DNA of 64,000 nt from Nakamurella endophytica (GTDB lineage Bacteria; Actinomycetota; Actinomycetes; Mycobacteriales; Nakamurellaceae): assembly GCF_014646215.1 (NCBI RefSeq), contig NZ_BMNA01000016.1, positions 1 through 64,000 of the forward strand, written 5' to 3'. The position numbers were made by a program, and so were the translations under genes. A model generated the notes under the pieces. The model did no database searches and was not told where the DNA came from. It saw only the letters and a program-made list of their open reading frames with translations. This document shows positions 1-8,339 of this stretch, piece after piece. Positions within the stretch are counted from its first letter, which is position 1, and every line of letters starts with the position of its first letter.

Positions 1-115
1 ACACCGCCATCGGAGGTCAACCACCCATCACCAGATTGACCAACCTCCCTGGGCAGTACACCTAGACTCGGGTACTGCTCCGGACAGGCAGCACGACGTC
101 GCACAGGAGTGGTGG

Positions 116-1072
116 ATGAGGTTCAACGACAACGCCGGGCTCGACGTCTCGCAGGTCGAGGACCGCCGCGGCGGCGGCGGAGGCGGCGGGATCGGGCTGG
201 GCGGCGGGTTGGCCGCCGGCGGCGGCGGGCTCGGCCTGGTGGGCCTGCTGGTGATCGTGCTGATGAACGTCTTCGGCGGCAGCGGCGGCGGACCCGACCT
301 GGGCCAGGCGACGTCCGGCTCGGGCTACTTCCAGCAGGCCGGCGCCGGCGGCGGCACCGGCACCTTCGACGACTCGCAGCTGCAGTCCGAGTGCCGCACC
401 GGCGCGGACGCCAACACCAACGACGACTGCGCGGTGGTGGCCATCATCAACTCCGTGCAGGCGTTCTGGAGCCAGCAGCTGGCGCGGTCCGGGACCACCT
501 ACACCGAGTCCGACACGGTGTTCTTCGCCGGCTCGACCCCGACCGGGTGCGGCACCGGGCAGACCGGCATGGGGCCGTTCTACTGCCCCAGCGACCGCAA
601 GGTGTACATCGACCTGAGCTTCTGGGACACCCTGCGCAGCCAGTTCGGCGCCGACGCCGGCCCGTTCACCCAGGCCTACGTGCTGGCGCACGAGTACGGG
701 CACCACGTCCAGGACCTGCTCGGCACGAACTCGCGGGTCGGCACGGCGACCGGCCCGACGTCGGGGTCGGTCCGGCTGGAACTGCAGGCCGACTGCTACG
801 CCGGGGTCTGGGCCAACCACGCGTCGACGACGGCCGGCCCGGACGGGCAGGTGCTGATCCAGGACATCACCCAGCAGGACCTGGCCAACGCCGTCGCCAC
901 CGCCGGCAAGATCGGCGACGACTACATCCAGACCCACCTGGGCTCCGGCTCGACCGACCCGAGCTCCTACACCCACGGCACCTCGGCGCAGCGGCAGAAG
1001 TGGTTCCAGCAGGGCTACACCACCGGCAACCCGGCGTCCTGCAACACCTTCGACACCAGCAACCTGGGCTGA
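116..1072 (+). CDS. Neutral zinc metallopeptidase (YpfJ family), membrane-anchored
   Basis: The 318-residue protein matches the neutral zinc metallopeptidase (YpfJ/KPN_02809) family. It has the family N-terminus (MRFNDNAGLD), a Gly-rich stretch (about 19-40), one hydrophobic membrane segment (about 39-53) and an outward-facing catalytic domain. The zinc site HEYGH lies at residues 192-196, with further family features at CPSDRKVYID (157-166) and LELQADCYAG downstream. Length and layout are normal. ATG 116 is preceded by an AGGAG at 105-109, which supports this start over an overlapping frame. It is probably a membrane-tethered protease of unknown substrate. It stands alone, convergent with the next gene 10 bases away. 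The family call is firm; the role is not known. Confidence 0.9.
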   Translation: MRFNDNAGLDVSQVEDRRGGGGGGGIGLGGGLAAGGGGLGLVGLLVIVLMNVFGGSGGGPDLGQATSGSGYFQQAGAGGGTGTFDDSQLQSECRTGADANTNDDCAVVAIINSVQAFWSQQLARSGTTYTESDTVFFAGSTPTGCGTGQTGMGPFYCPSDRKVYIDLSFWDTLRSQFGADAGPFTQAYVLAHEYGHHVQDLLGTNSRVGTATGPTSGSVRLELQADCYAGVWANHASTTAGPDGQVLIQDITQQDLANAVATAGKIGDDYIQTHLGSGSTDPSSYTHGTSAQRQKWFQQGYTTGNPASCNTFDTSNLG

Positions 1073-1082
1073 CCGCTCCCGG

Positions 1083-2771
1083 TCAGTACATGCCGAGCCG
1101 GGCCAGCGGCTCCACCAGCTCCCGCTCCTCGTAGGCCAGGTGCGACAGCAAGGTGTCGCCCAGCAGGTCCACCGCGGCGCGCAGCCCGGGCATGCCGTCC
1201 GGCACGGACACGAAGTCCACCAGCGCCCGGTCCACCGCCTCCAGCACGTCGTGGATGGCGTGATGCTCGACCTCGAGCCGGTCGATGACCGGCCCGAGCC
1301 GCGGGTCGCCGGCGCGCAGGTGCGGGAACATCGAGCGGTCCTCGATGGTGTGGTGCGTGGTGACGATGCGGCAGTAGGACTCGCAGTAGGTGCCGAGCGT
1401 CCACTTGTTCTGGCGCAACGTCATCGTGTTGATGTGCGACCGCGCCGCGCCGGCGTCCAGGGTTCCCGCGGCCACCTGGTCGACCAGGTCGTACAGCTGG
1501 GCCAGCTCCGCGCGGAGCCCGTCGTGCACGTCGACGAGGTGCTGGGCGGTCGCCTGGTCGTGCGCGGTGTACGTCCGGTCCGGGTCCGGCGCCGGGCCGG
1601 TGGGCCGCTCCGTCTCGTCCCACACCCGGCGGTTGCTGCGCCGGACGCCGTCGTCCGGGGTGGGCGTCACGGCGAAGCCGGCGCGGGCGACCGCGGGACG
1701 CGCCGTGGCGGACCCGGCGGGTGGCTGGGCGGTTGAGCCGGCGGGTGGCTGGGCCGGTGAGCCGGCGGCCGGCTGGGCGGGTGACCCGGCGGCCGGCGCC
1801 GGTGTCGATGTGGCTGTCGATGTGGCTGCCGATGTCGGTGTCGATGCCGGTGTCGATGCCGGTCCCGGGTCGGCGGCGCGGGCGGCGCGTTCGGCGTCCA
1901 CGATCTCGCGGACGGCCGGCACGACCTCACCGGCCCAGCGACGGAACAGGTCCGGGTCGTCGCCGGACAGGATGAACACGCTGACGCCCTGGTCCAGCGT
2001 CCACCCGGCCAGCTCCTCGGCCCACTGCGCGGGCGGTCCCTGCAGCGGTCCCCGACCGCCGGCGGCGAAGGTGCCGTTGATGTTCAGCAACCGCCGGACG
2101 TCGGCGGGCGACCGGCCGGCCGCGGCCGCGGCGTCGTCGATCCGGGCGTTGCCGCTCTCGAGGTCGCCGGGCTGCAGGTACCCCAGGGACGGCAGCCAGC
2201 CGTCGGCCCGCTGCCCGGTCAGCGCGAGCATGCGCGGCCGGTAGGCGCCGAGCCAGAGCTCGACGTCGTGCGCCGGCGCGGGGCCACGCTTGGCGCCCAG
2301 CACCCGGTGATGCCGGCCGGCGACCCGCACGCCGCCGCGCGTCCCGGTGTCCCAGGTCTGCCGCAGGACGTCGATGCCCTCCGCCAGCGCCTGCACCGCC
2401 TCCCCCGCCGACAGCCGCCCACCGCCCATGGCCTCGATCCCGTCCCAGAATGCCCCGGCGCCGAGGCCGAGCTCGACGCGGCCGCCGCTGAGCAGGTCGA
2501 GGCTGGCGACGCTGCGCGCCAGCACGGCCGGTGGCCGCAACGGCAGGTTCAGCACGTTGGGGGCGAGCCGCACGGTCTGCGTCCGGGCGGCCACCCAGCT
2601 GAGCAGGGTCCAGGTGTCCAGGAACGCCGGCTGGTACGGGTGGTCCTGGAAGGTCACCAGATCGAGGCCGAGCTGTTCGGTGAGCACCGCCAGCTCGACG
2701 GTGCGCCGCGGGTCCGCCGCCGACGGCGTCACGAAGGTGCCGAAGGCCAGCGGGTGCAGGTAGTCGGTCAC
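1083..2771 (-). CDS. Luciferase-like flavin oxidoreductase fused to a hemerythrin domain
   Basis: The 562-residue protein has two parts. Residues 1-292 are a luciferase-like (LLM class, F420- or FMN-dependent) oxidoreductase: it opens with an F-G-T-F strand and has the family segment LLSGGRVELGLGAG near 93-106. Residues 300-395 are a Pro/Ala/Ser/Thr linker encoded by short DNA repeats. Residues about 400-562 are a hemerythrin-like HHE domain with the iron-ligand pattern H416, H473/H474, E477, H503/H504, H507, H544 and E548/E549. GTG 2771 is chosen because the conserved domain begins at once; the open frame continues upstream without conservation. It is divergent from a MarR regulator. Hemerythrin domains bind O2 or NO or sense redox state, so the fusion may couple oxygen sensing to flavin chemistry (inference). 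Confidence 0.8.
   Translation of the reverse strand: MTDYLHPLAFGTFVTPSAADPRRTVELAVLTEQLGLDLVTFQDHPYQPAFLDTWTLLSWVAARTQTVRLAPNVLNLPLRPPAVLARSVASLDLLSGGRVELGLGAGAFWDGIEAMGGGRLSAGEAVQALAEGIDVLRQTWDTGTRGGVRVAGRHHRVLGAKRGPAPAHDVELWLGAYRPRMLALTGQRADGWLPSLGYLQPGDLESGNARIDDAAAAAGRSPADVRRLLNINGTFAAGGRGPLQGPPAQWAEELAGWTLDQGVSVFILSGDDPDLFRRWAGEVVPAVREIVDAERAARAADPGPASTPASTPTSAATSTATSTPAPAAGSPAQPAAGSPAQPPAGSTAQPPAGSATARPAVARAGFAVTPTPDDGVRRSNRRVWDETERPTGPAPDPDRTYTAHDQATAQHLVDVHDGLRAELAQLYDLVDQVAAGTLDAGAARSHINTMTLRQNKWTLGTYCESYCRIVTTHHTIEDRSMFPHLRAGDPRLGPVIDRLEVEHHAIHDVLEAVDRALVDFVSVPDGMPGLRAAVDLLGDTLLSHLAYEERELVEPLARLGMY
1721..1866. repeat. Short tandem repeats encoding the inter-domain linker
   Basis: Two adjacent degenerate arrays lie inside the luciferase-hemerythrin gene. 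1721-1800 repeats a roughly 24-base unit around GCCGGCGGGTGGCTGGGC, which codes for PAGSPAQP-like repeats. 1801-1866 repeats a 12- to 18-base unit around GTCGATGTGGCT or GTCGATGCCGGT, which codes for TSTA/TPAS-like repeats. Both are in frame and probably vary in copy number between strains (inference). Confidence 0.7.
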
Positions 2772-2849
2772 GGCCGGGCTGCCAGGTGGTGCACCGTCAC
2801 GGGTCGGCCCCTTTTCTCGACGTCGGTCACTGGGTAAATGCTCTGCCCG

Positions 2850-2862
2850 ACAGATTATCTGT
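2850..2862. promoter_or_regulatory. Palindrome ACAGAT-T-ATCTGT, candidate MarR operator
   Basis: A perfect 6-base inverted repeat with a 1-base centre lies in the 129-base gap between the luciferase-hemerythrin gene (start 2771) and the MarR gene (start 2901). It is AT-rich in a very GC-rich setting, and the size and symmetry suit a MarR-family dimer site. Control of both genes by this regulator is an inference from position. Confidence 0.5.
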
Positions 2863-2900
2863 TTTGGCGATCGTCTGCGTGTCCGCGGTACGGTCGACCC

Positions 2901-3482
2901 ATGACGGACACCGGCGACCTCCCGCCGCTGGACGGCGACCTGGGCTGGATGCTCGGGGTGCTGTTCCGGGCCTACGTCCGGGCGTCGGACCATGCGCTGC
3001 AGGACCTGCCGGGCGGTCCGCGCGGGTACCAGGTGCTCACCGCGGCGGTCGCACGGCCGCCGCGGAACCAGGTGGCGATCGCCGACGAGCTCGGCCTGGA
3101 CCGCACCGTGCTCACCTACCTGATCGACGACCTGGAGGCCGCCGGGCTGCTCACCCGGCGGGCCGATCCGGCCGATCGCCGGAGCCGGCTGGTCGAGGCC
3201 ACGGACGCCGGGCGGGCGGCGTGGAGCGGGCACCGCCAGGTCCTGGACCGGGTCGAGGCCGGGTTGCTCGGCCCGCTCGACGCCGCGGACACCGACACCG
3301 TGCGCCGGCTGCTGCAGCGACTGGCCGGTGCGGCGCAGCGGCGGGATCCCGTCGCGGACCTGTGCCAGGTGGCGGAGCGGGTGCAGCGCGACGCGGATCC
3401 GGGACCGCACCCGGCTCCCGGCGCGGCGGCGCGGCGGCCGGCCCGGAGCCCGCGGCGGCCCCGCCGGACGGCCGCCGGCTAG
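2901..3482 (+). CDS. MarR family transcriptional regulator
   Basis: The 193-residue protein has the MarR winged-helix layout: an N-terminal dimerisation helix, then helix-turn-helix and wing at about residues 45-105 (RNQVAIADELGLDRTVLTYLIDDLEAAGLLTRRADPAD in part, ending in the basic wing DRRSRL). The C-terminus is Arg/Pro-rich and probably disordered. ATG 2901 is the first in-frame start after the palindrome at 2850-2862. It is divergent from the luciferase-hemerythrin gene, which makes that gene the likely target. The ligand is unknown. Confidence 0.85.
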   Translation: MTDTGDLPPLDGDLGWMLGVLFRAYVRASDHALQDLPGGPRGYQVLTAAVARPPRNQVAIADELGLDRTVLTYLIDDLEAAGLLTRRADPADRRSRLVEATDAGRAAWSGHRQVLDRVEAGLLGPLDAADTDTVRRLLQRLAGAAQRRDPVADLCQVAERVQRDADPGPHPAPGAAARRPARSPRRPRRTAAG

Positions 3483-3582
3483 GGCGTGCGGCTCGGGGCG
3501 CCGTCCGCGCCGGACGTCGGTCCGCGGCGCCGGCGGCATCCGAATCCGCGCTCAGGACGGGCGATCCCGGCGCCGGCCGCCG

Positions 3583-4842
3583 TCAGCGTGGGGAGTCGAA
3601 GACCGTCGCGCCGGCGGCGTCGGTGATCCGGACCGTGGGTCGCCCCGTGACGTCCAGCTCGACGACGAGGTGCTGCCCGCCGTCGGCCGATCGGGCCTCG
3701 TACCGGTAGCGGGTGTTGCCGAGCTCGAGCGCGCGGGTGCGGGCCCGCACCAGCCACGGGTGCCGGCGGCGGAGGCCGATCAGGTCCTGGTGCACCCGCA
3801 GCAGGCGGGCCTGACCCGCGTCGGCCGGCTCGGCCGGAGCCGCGGGAAACGCGGGCCGAACCGCGTCGTCGCCGCCCAGCCGGTCCTCCTTGACCCCCGT
3901 CCGCCCCCACTCGTCGCCGTAGTAGACGGACGGGATGCCGCCGACGGTCATCAGCACGGCCAGGGCCAGCTCGGCCGCCTGCGGGCCGACCCGGCTGGCG
4001 ATCCGGGTGACGTCGTGGTTGCCGACGAAGGTCTGCGGCAGCAGCCGGTCGAGCAGGTCCGCGTGGCGCTGGAGCGCCCAGTCCAGCTCGAAGAAGTTGC
4101 GGTCCGCCAGGCTGCTCCAGATCGCTTTCCAGAGCTCGTACTGGGTGACCGAGTCGATCCCGGACCGCCGCGCGAGGTCGGCGTAGTCGCCGTGGATCAC
4201 CTCGCCGACGAACCACGCGTCGGGGTACTGCTCGCGGACCCGCGGCAGGACGTGGGCCCAGAACGCCGGCGGCACCGCGTAGGCGGCGTCCAGCCGCCAC
4301 CCGTCGACCCCGCGGTGCAACCAGTGGTCCAGGACGCGGACCGTGTGGTCGGCCACCGCGGGACTGTCGTGGTCGAGGGTGAGCAGCCCGTCGTGACCCT
4401 CGAACGGCACCGGTCGACCGTCGGCCGCGCGCCGGAGCCAGCCGCCGGCGTCGGGCCTGCCATCCCCCGCCGTGGCCGGCGCGGCGATGGCGGCGGGATG
4501 CCCGGCGCCGACATGGTTGAAGACGCCGTCCAGCACGACCCGCAGGCCGCGCTCGCGACAGGCCCGCACCAGGGCGTCGAAGTCCTCGTCGGTGCCCAGT
4601 CTCTCGTCGATCCGGAAATGGTCCAGCGTGTCGTACCCGTGCGTCTCGGCGGCGAACACCGGTCCCAGCAGCAGCCCGTTGACGCCCAGCCGGACGGCGT
4701 GGTCCAGCCACCGGACCAACCGCCGCAGCCCGTCACCGGGCGCCGGGCCGTCGCCGGCGGACCGGTCCCGGATCGGCGCCCCGGCGAAGCCAAGCGGGTA
4801 GACGTGCCACCAGATGCAGTGCTCGATCCAGTCCGCCGCCAT
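3583..4842 (-). CDS. Alpha-amylase family (GH13) glycoside hydrolase
   Basis: The 419-residue protein carries all four GH13 regions: I DGVFNH (105-110), II GWRLDAAY with the nucleophile Asp at 185, III with the acid/base Glu at 214 (VGEVIHG), and IV VGNHD (273-277). There is no signal peptide, so it should act in the cytoplasm on alpha-glucosides or short maltodextrins; the exact specificity cannot be read. A good AGAGGGG ribosome site precedes ATG 4842. It is divergent from a TetR regulator only 71 bases away, its likely controller. No sugar transporter lies beside it. Confidence 0.9.
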   Translation of the reverse strand: MAADWIEHCIWWHVYPLGFAGAPIRDRSAGDGPAPGDGLRRLVRWLDHAVRLGVNGLLLGPVFAAETHGYDTLDHFRIDERLGTDEDFDALVRACRERGLRVVLDGVFNHVGAGHPAAIAAPATAGDGRPDAGGWLRRAADGRPVPFEGHDGLLTLDHDSPAVADHTVRVLDHWLHRGVDGWRLDAAYAVPPAFWAHVLPRVREQYPDAWFVGEVIHGDYADLARRSGIDSVTQYELWKAIWSSLADRNFFELDWALQRHADLLDRLLPQTFVGNHDVTRIASRVGPQAAELALAVLMTVGGIPSVYYGDEWGRTGVKEDRLGGDDAVRPAFPAAPAEPADAGQARLLRVHQDLIGLRRRHPWLVRARTRALELGNTRYRYEARSADGGQHLVVELDVTGRPTVRITDAAGATVFDSPR

Positions 4843-4913
4843 GATCCCCTCTTACTGAGTCGTCCTCACTAGCTCGGTCGAGCGTAGCGGACGGCCGTCA
4901 CTAGGCTCTCGGC

Positions 4914-5525
4914 ATGCCGCGCGCCGACCGCCGGCCGCGCGTGCGGCTCGACCCTTCGGCGCGGCGCGAGGCCTTCCTGGCGGCCGCGCGCACGGCGTTC
5001 GCCGGCCAGCCGTACGAGGCGGTCGCGATGGCCGCCGTGGCCAGGGACGCCGGCGCCTCGGAGGCGTTGCTGTACCGGTACTTCCCGAGCAAGGCGGCGC
5101 TGTACACCGCCGTGGCGCAGGAGGCGGTGGCGGCGCTCCAGGCGCGGGAGGCCGCGGCGCAGGACGGCTTGCCGCGGCACAGTTCGGCCCGGGACCGGGT
5201 GCGGGCGGCGCTGCTGGCCTACCTCGACCACATCGCGGGCCACCCCGTCGGCTGGGAGTCGTTGCTGCGTCCGGGATCCGCCGCGCCGGCAGCCGCCGTG
5301 CGGCTGCGCCGGCAGGCGCTGGAGGCACACGTCGAGCGGCTGCGGACGCTGCTGGGCGCAGCGCGCGACGGCCGCGACGACTTCGCGCTGTGGGGCTACG
5401 CCGGCTTCCTCGACGGCGCCTGCCTCCGCTGGGTCGAGCAGGGTGCCGACCCGGACCTGCGGTGGCCCCTGGTGGACGCCGCGCTGGGCGCGCTGGAGGG
5501 CGCCCTGGGCGACTGGCGCGGGTGA
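4914..5525 (+). CDS. TetR/AcrR family transcriptional regulator
   Basis: The 203-residue protein has a TetR N-terminal helix-turn-helix (about residues 15-60; the segment EALLYRYFPSKAAL is typical) followed by a helical ligand domain. It is divergent from the GH13 gene with 71 bases between the starts, so autoregulation and control of the glycosidase are likely. No convincing long palindrome was seen in the gap. The ligand is unknown. Confidence 0.85.
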   Translation: MPRADRRPRVRLDPSARREAFLAAARTAFAGQPYEAVAMAAVARDAGASEALLYRYFPSKAALYTAVAQEAVAALQAREAAAQDGLPRHSSARDRVRAALLAYLDHIAGHPVGWESLLRPGSAAPAAAVRLRRQALEAHVERLRTLLGAARDGRDDFALWGYAGFLDGACLRWVEQGADPDLRWPLVDAALGALEGALGDWRG

Positions 5526-5601
5526 TCGGCGACCGTGTTCGGCGCGGGGATCGGCGCAGTCCGGGAGATGGGCCAGCCGGCGGGGGGGCGCTGCCGAGCA
5601 C

Positions 5602-5619
5602 CGGGTCAGCCCTGACCCG
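5602..5619. terminator. Hairpin between convergent TetR and FCD regulator genes
   Basis: A perfect 8-base inverted repeat (CGGGTCAG / CTGACCCG) with a 2-base centre lies between the convergent stops at 5525 and 5628. It probably serves as a bidirectional terminator. There is no U tract, as is common in high-GC actinobacteria. Confidence 0.5.
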
Positions 5620-5627
5620 CCGGCCGC

Positions 5628-6434
5628 TCAGTCGCCCGACTGCCGCTGCTGCTCGCCGGGGCGGCCGGTGGCCCAGGCCCCGCGGACGTGTCCGATGTGC
5701 CGGCGCATGAGCTCTGCGGCGCCGTCGGCATCGCCCGCGGCGACCAGGTCGACGATCTCGGCGTGCTCGTGCGCGGTGGGGTGCAGCGCGCCGGCGTCCG
5801 CCAGCCGCGCCTGCCCGTACAACCGGGACCGGGTGCGCAGGGTCCGCACCAGCTCGACCAGCGCGCGGTTCCCGGCCAGGGCCAGCAGCCGGCTGTGGAA
5901 CTCCAGGTCGGCGCGGTTCAGGGCGATGAGATCCTGCGCTGCTGCCGCGGTGTCGATACGGTCGGCCAGCTGTCGCAGCTCGGCGGCCTCCACCCGGCTC
6001 ACCCCACGACGGGCGACGTCGGCCACCGTGGGCACCTCGACGAGCAGCCGCAGCGCGGTGAGCTCGTCCAGTTCCGCGTCGGAGAGCTCGACCACCCGGA
6101 AGCCCTTGTTGCGGACGGTCTCGACGAGTCCCTCCTTGACCAGGTCGAGCATGGCCTCGCGGACGGGCGTGGCCGACATGCCCAGCTGCGCGGCGAGCGT
6201 CGGTGCCGAGTAGAGGACACCGGGACGCAGCTCGCCGGCCACGATCGCCGCCTGCAGCGTCGCGATGGCCTCGTCCCGCAGGCTCGGCCGGGCACCGACC
6301 GCCCGCAGCGCCGGACCCGTCCGCAGCCCCGCCCCGGCCCCGGCTCGGCCCGCGCCGTCGACCTCGCCCGTGGCGCCGCCGTCGCCGGCCGGGTCCCGCG
6401 GGTCGCCGGGTCCCGGCGCTGCGTCCGCGGGCAT
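5628..6434 (-). CDS. GntR family regulator, FCD (FadR-type) subgroup
   Basis: The 268-residue protein has an Ala/Gly-rich N-terminus of about 40 residues, a GntR winged helix at about 48-115 (APTLAAQLGMSATPVREAML is diagnostic in part) and an FCD ligand domain with Asp and His metal-binding positions (DLEFHSRLL, later EHAEIVD and HIGHVRG). Its ATG at 6434 overlaps the TGA of the epimerase gene by one base (TGATG). It is therefore the last gene of the hydroxyproline operon and probably its autoregulated repressor. The open frame extends further upstream, but that part would lie inside the epimerase gene. Confidence 0.85.
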   Translation of the reverse strand: MPADAAPGPGDPRDPAGDGGATGEVDGAGRAGAGAGLRTGPALRAVGARPSLRDEAIATLQAAIVAGELRPGVLYSAPTLAAQLGMSATPVREAMLDLVKEGLVETVRNKGFRVVELSDAELDELTALRLLVEVPTVADVARRGVSRVEAAELRQLADRIDTAAAAQDLIALNRADLEFHSRLLALAGNRALVELVRTLRTRSRLYGQARLADAGALHPTAHEHAEIVDLVAAGDADGAAELMRRHIGHVRGAWATGRPGEQQRQSGD

Positions 6435-7435
6435 CAGAACCGGAACCCGGCCGGGAACGGATCCGTCGGGTCGAGCAGGTACTGCGCGGTGCCGGTGACC
6501 CACGCCCGGCCGGTGATGGTCGGCACCACCGCCGGCCGGTCACCGACCGACGTCTCGCCGATCAGCCGGCCGATGAACCGGGTGCCGATGAAGGACTCGT
6601 TGACGAAGTCGGTGTCCAGGTCGAGTTCCTTGCGGGCGTGCAGCTGCGCCATCCGCGCGCTGGTGCCGGTCCCGCACGGGGACCGGTCGAACCAGCCGGG
6701 GTGGATCGCCATGGCGTGCCGCGAACGCTCGGCCGTGGACCCCGGCGCCACCAGCTGCACGTGGTGGCAGCCGCGGATGGAGGCGTCCTCGGGATGCACC
6801 GGCTCGTCCACCCGGTTGATCTCCGCCATGATCGCCAGCCCGGCCTGCAGCAGCTCCTGCTGCCGGGACCGGTCGAAGGGCAGACCGATCCGGTCGAGCT
6901 CGACCATGGCGTAGAAGTTGCCGCCGTAGGCCAGGTCGTAGTCGACCCGGCCGAGACCCGGCACGGTGACGCTGCAGTCGAGCGCGACGGAGAACGCCGG
7001 CACGTTCTGGATGGTCACCGACGTGGCGGCGCCGTCCCGTACGGCCACCTCGGCCACCACCAGGCCGGCCGGCGTGTCCAGCCGGATGGTCGTCACCGGC
7101 TCGACCACCGGCACCATCCCCGTCTCGACGAGAACTGTGGCCACGCCGATCGTTCCGTGGCCGCACATCGGCAGGCACCCGGACACCTCGATGTACAGCA
7201 CACCCCAGTCGGCGTCCGGCCTGGTCGGCGGCTGGAGGATGGCGCCGGACATGGCCGCGTGACCCCGCGGCTCGGTCATCAGCAGCGTGCGCAGGTCGTC
7301 CATGTGCGCCAGGAAGTGCTCGCGCCGGCGGGCCATGGTGTCGCCGGGGATGACGCCGACCCCGCCGACGATCACCCGGGTCGGCATGCCCTCGGTGTGC
7401 GAGTCGACGGCGTGCAGCGTGCGGATCGACCGCAT
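6434..7435 (-). CDS. 4-hydroxyproline epimerase (proline racemase family)
   Basis: The 333-residue protein belongs to the proline racemase superfamily. Both catalytic cysteines are present: C91 in MCGHGTIG and C254 in DRSPCGTGTSA. The Cys/Cys pair indicates racemase or epimerase chemistry, not dehydratase. Directly upstream are the DapA-like deaminase and all three parts of a D-hydroxyproline dehydrogenase, which makes trans-4-hydroxy-L-proline to cis-4-hydroxy-D-proline the likely reaction. It starts 7 bases after the deaminase stop. Proline racemase proper is the alternative, but the neighbours argue against it. Confidence 0.85.
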   Translation of the reverse strand: MRSIRTLHAVDSHTEGMPTRVIVGGVGVIPGDTMARRREHFLAHMDDLRTLLMTEPRGHAAMSGAILQPPTRPDADWGVLYIEVSGCLPMCGHGTIGVATVLVETGMVPVVEPVTTIRLDTPAGLVVAEVAVRDGAATSVTIQNVPAFSVALDCSVTVPGLGRVDYDLAYGGNFYAMVELDRIGLPFDRSRQQELLQAGLAIMAEINRVDEPVHPEDASIRGCHHVQLVAPGSTAERSRHAMAIHPGWFDRSPCGTGTSARMAQLHARKELDLDTDFVNESFIGTRFIGRLIGETSVGDRPAVVPTITGRAWVTGTAQYLLDPTDPFPAGFRF

Positions 7436-7442
7436 GGCGGCC

Positions 7443-8339
7443 TCAGGCCAACCCGGCCGCGAGGGCCTTCTCGGTCGCCTCGCGGACGACGGCGGCCTGC
7501 TGCTGCGACAGCGGCCCGCGCGGCGGCTGGCACCGGCCGCCGTCGACGGCGTCCGCCACCAGGTCCATCGACAGCTTGATGGCCTGGACGAACTCGGTCT
7601 TGGAGTCCCAGCGCAGCAAGGGGTGCAGCGTGCGGTACAGCGGCAGCGCCCGCTGCAGGTCGCCGGCCTGCGCCCGCTCCCACAGCTCGACGCACGCGCG
7701 CGGGAACGCGTTCGGGTACCCGGAGACCCAGCCCGGCGACCCGGCCAGCGCCAGCTCCATCGCCACGTCGTCGCTGCCGGCCAGCACTTCCAGGTCCGGA
7801 ACCAGCTCGGCGAGCTCCCAGTACCGCCGCACGTCGCCGGTGAACTCCTTGACGGCGACGATGTAGCCCTCCCCGAACAGCCGCGCCAGCAGCTCCGGGA
7901 CCAGGTCGACCTTGGTGTCGAAAGGGTTGTTGTAGGCCACCACGGGCACGCCGACCTCGGCGACGATCCGGTAGTGCTCGATGACCTCGTCGACGTTGGC
8001 CCGGTAGGAGTTGGGCGGCAACAGCATCACCGCGCGGCAGCCGGCCTCCGCGGCCACCTCGGCGTTCCGGCGCGCCTGCCGGGCGCCGTAGGCGCCGATG
8101 CCGGGCATGACGTCGAAGCCCTCGGGTGCGGCCTCGACGGCGGTGCGCACCACGGCGTCCCGCTGCGCGTCGGAGAGCACCTGGTACTCACCGAGCGAGC
8201 CGTTCGGGGTCACGCCGTGGCAGCCGTTGGCCGCGAGCCAGGCCACATGCCGGGCGTAGCTCTCCAGGTCCGGGGTGTCGTCGTCGCGCCAGGGCAGCGC
8301 GGTGGCGACCAGGACGCCGTGCCAGGGCTTGCGGGTCAT
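7443..8339 (-). CDS. DapA-family lyase, probable 1-pyrroline-4-hydroxy-2-carboxylate deaminase
   Basis: The 298-residue protein is a dihydrodipicolinate-synthase/N-acetylneuraminate-lyase family (beta/alpha)8 barrel. The Schiff-base lysine is K164 (VAVKEF) and the helper tyrosine is Y136 (VVAYNNP). In hydroxyproline catabolism a member of this family deaminates and dehydrates the pyrroline product to alpha-ketoglutarate semialdehyde, and its position between the dehydrogenase and epimerase genes supports that role. A clear GGAGGAA ribosome site precedes ATG 8339, and the start overlaps the upstream stop by 4 bases. Other DapA-family aldolases cannot be excluded on sequence alone. Confidence 0.8.
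   Translation of the reverse strand: MTRKPWHGVLVATALPWRDDDTPDLESYARHVAWLAANGCHGVTPNGSLGEYQVLSDAQRDAVVRTAVEAAPEGFDVMPGIGAYGARQARRNAEVAAEAGCRAVMLLPPNSYRANVDEVIEHYRIVAEVGVPVVAYNNPFDTKVDLVPELLARLFGEGYIVAVKEFTGDVRRYWELAELVPDLEVLAGSDDVAMELALAGSPGWVSGYPNAFPRACVELWERAQAGDLQRALPLYRTLHPLLRWDSKTEFVQAIKLSMDLVADAVDGGRCQPPRGPLSQQQAAVVREATEKALAAGLA

Noticed and set aside
36..68. TTGACC and TAGACT or TACACC as a promoter of the metallopeptidase gene
   Set aside because: The spacings (21 or 15 bases) do not suit a standard sigma-70 promoter.
2772..3539. Upstream extension of the luciferase-hemerythrin frame
   Set aside because: It would overlap the divergent MarR gene and carries no conserved sequence, so GTG 2771 is preferred.
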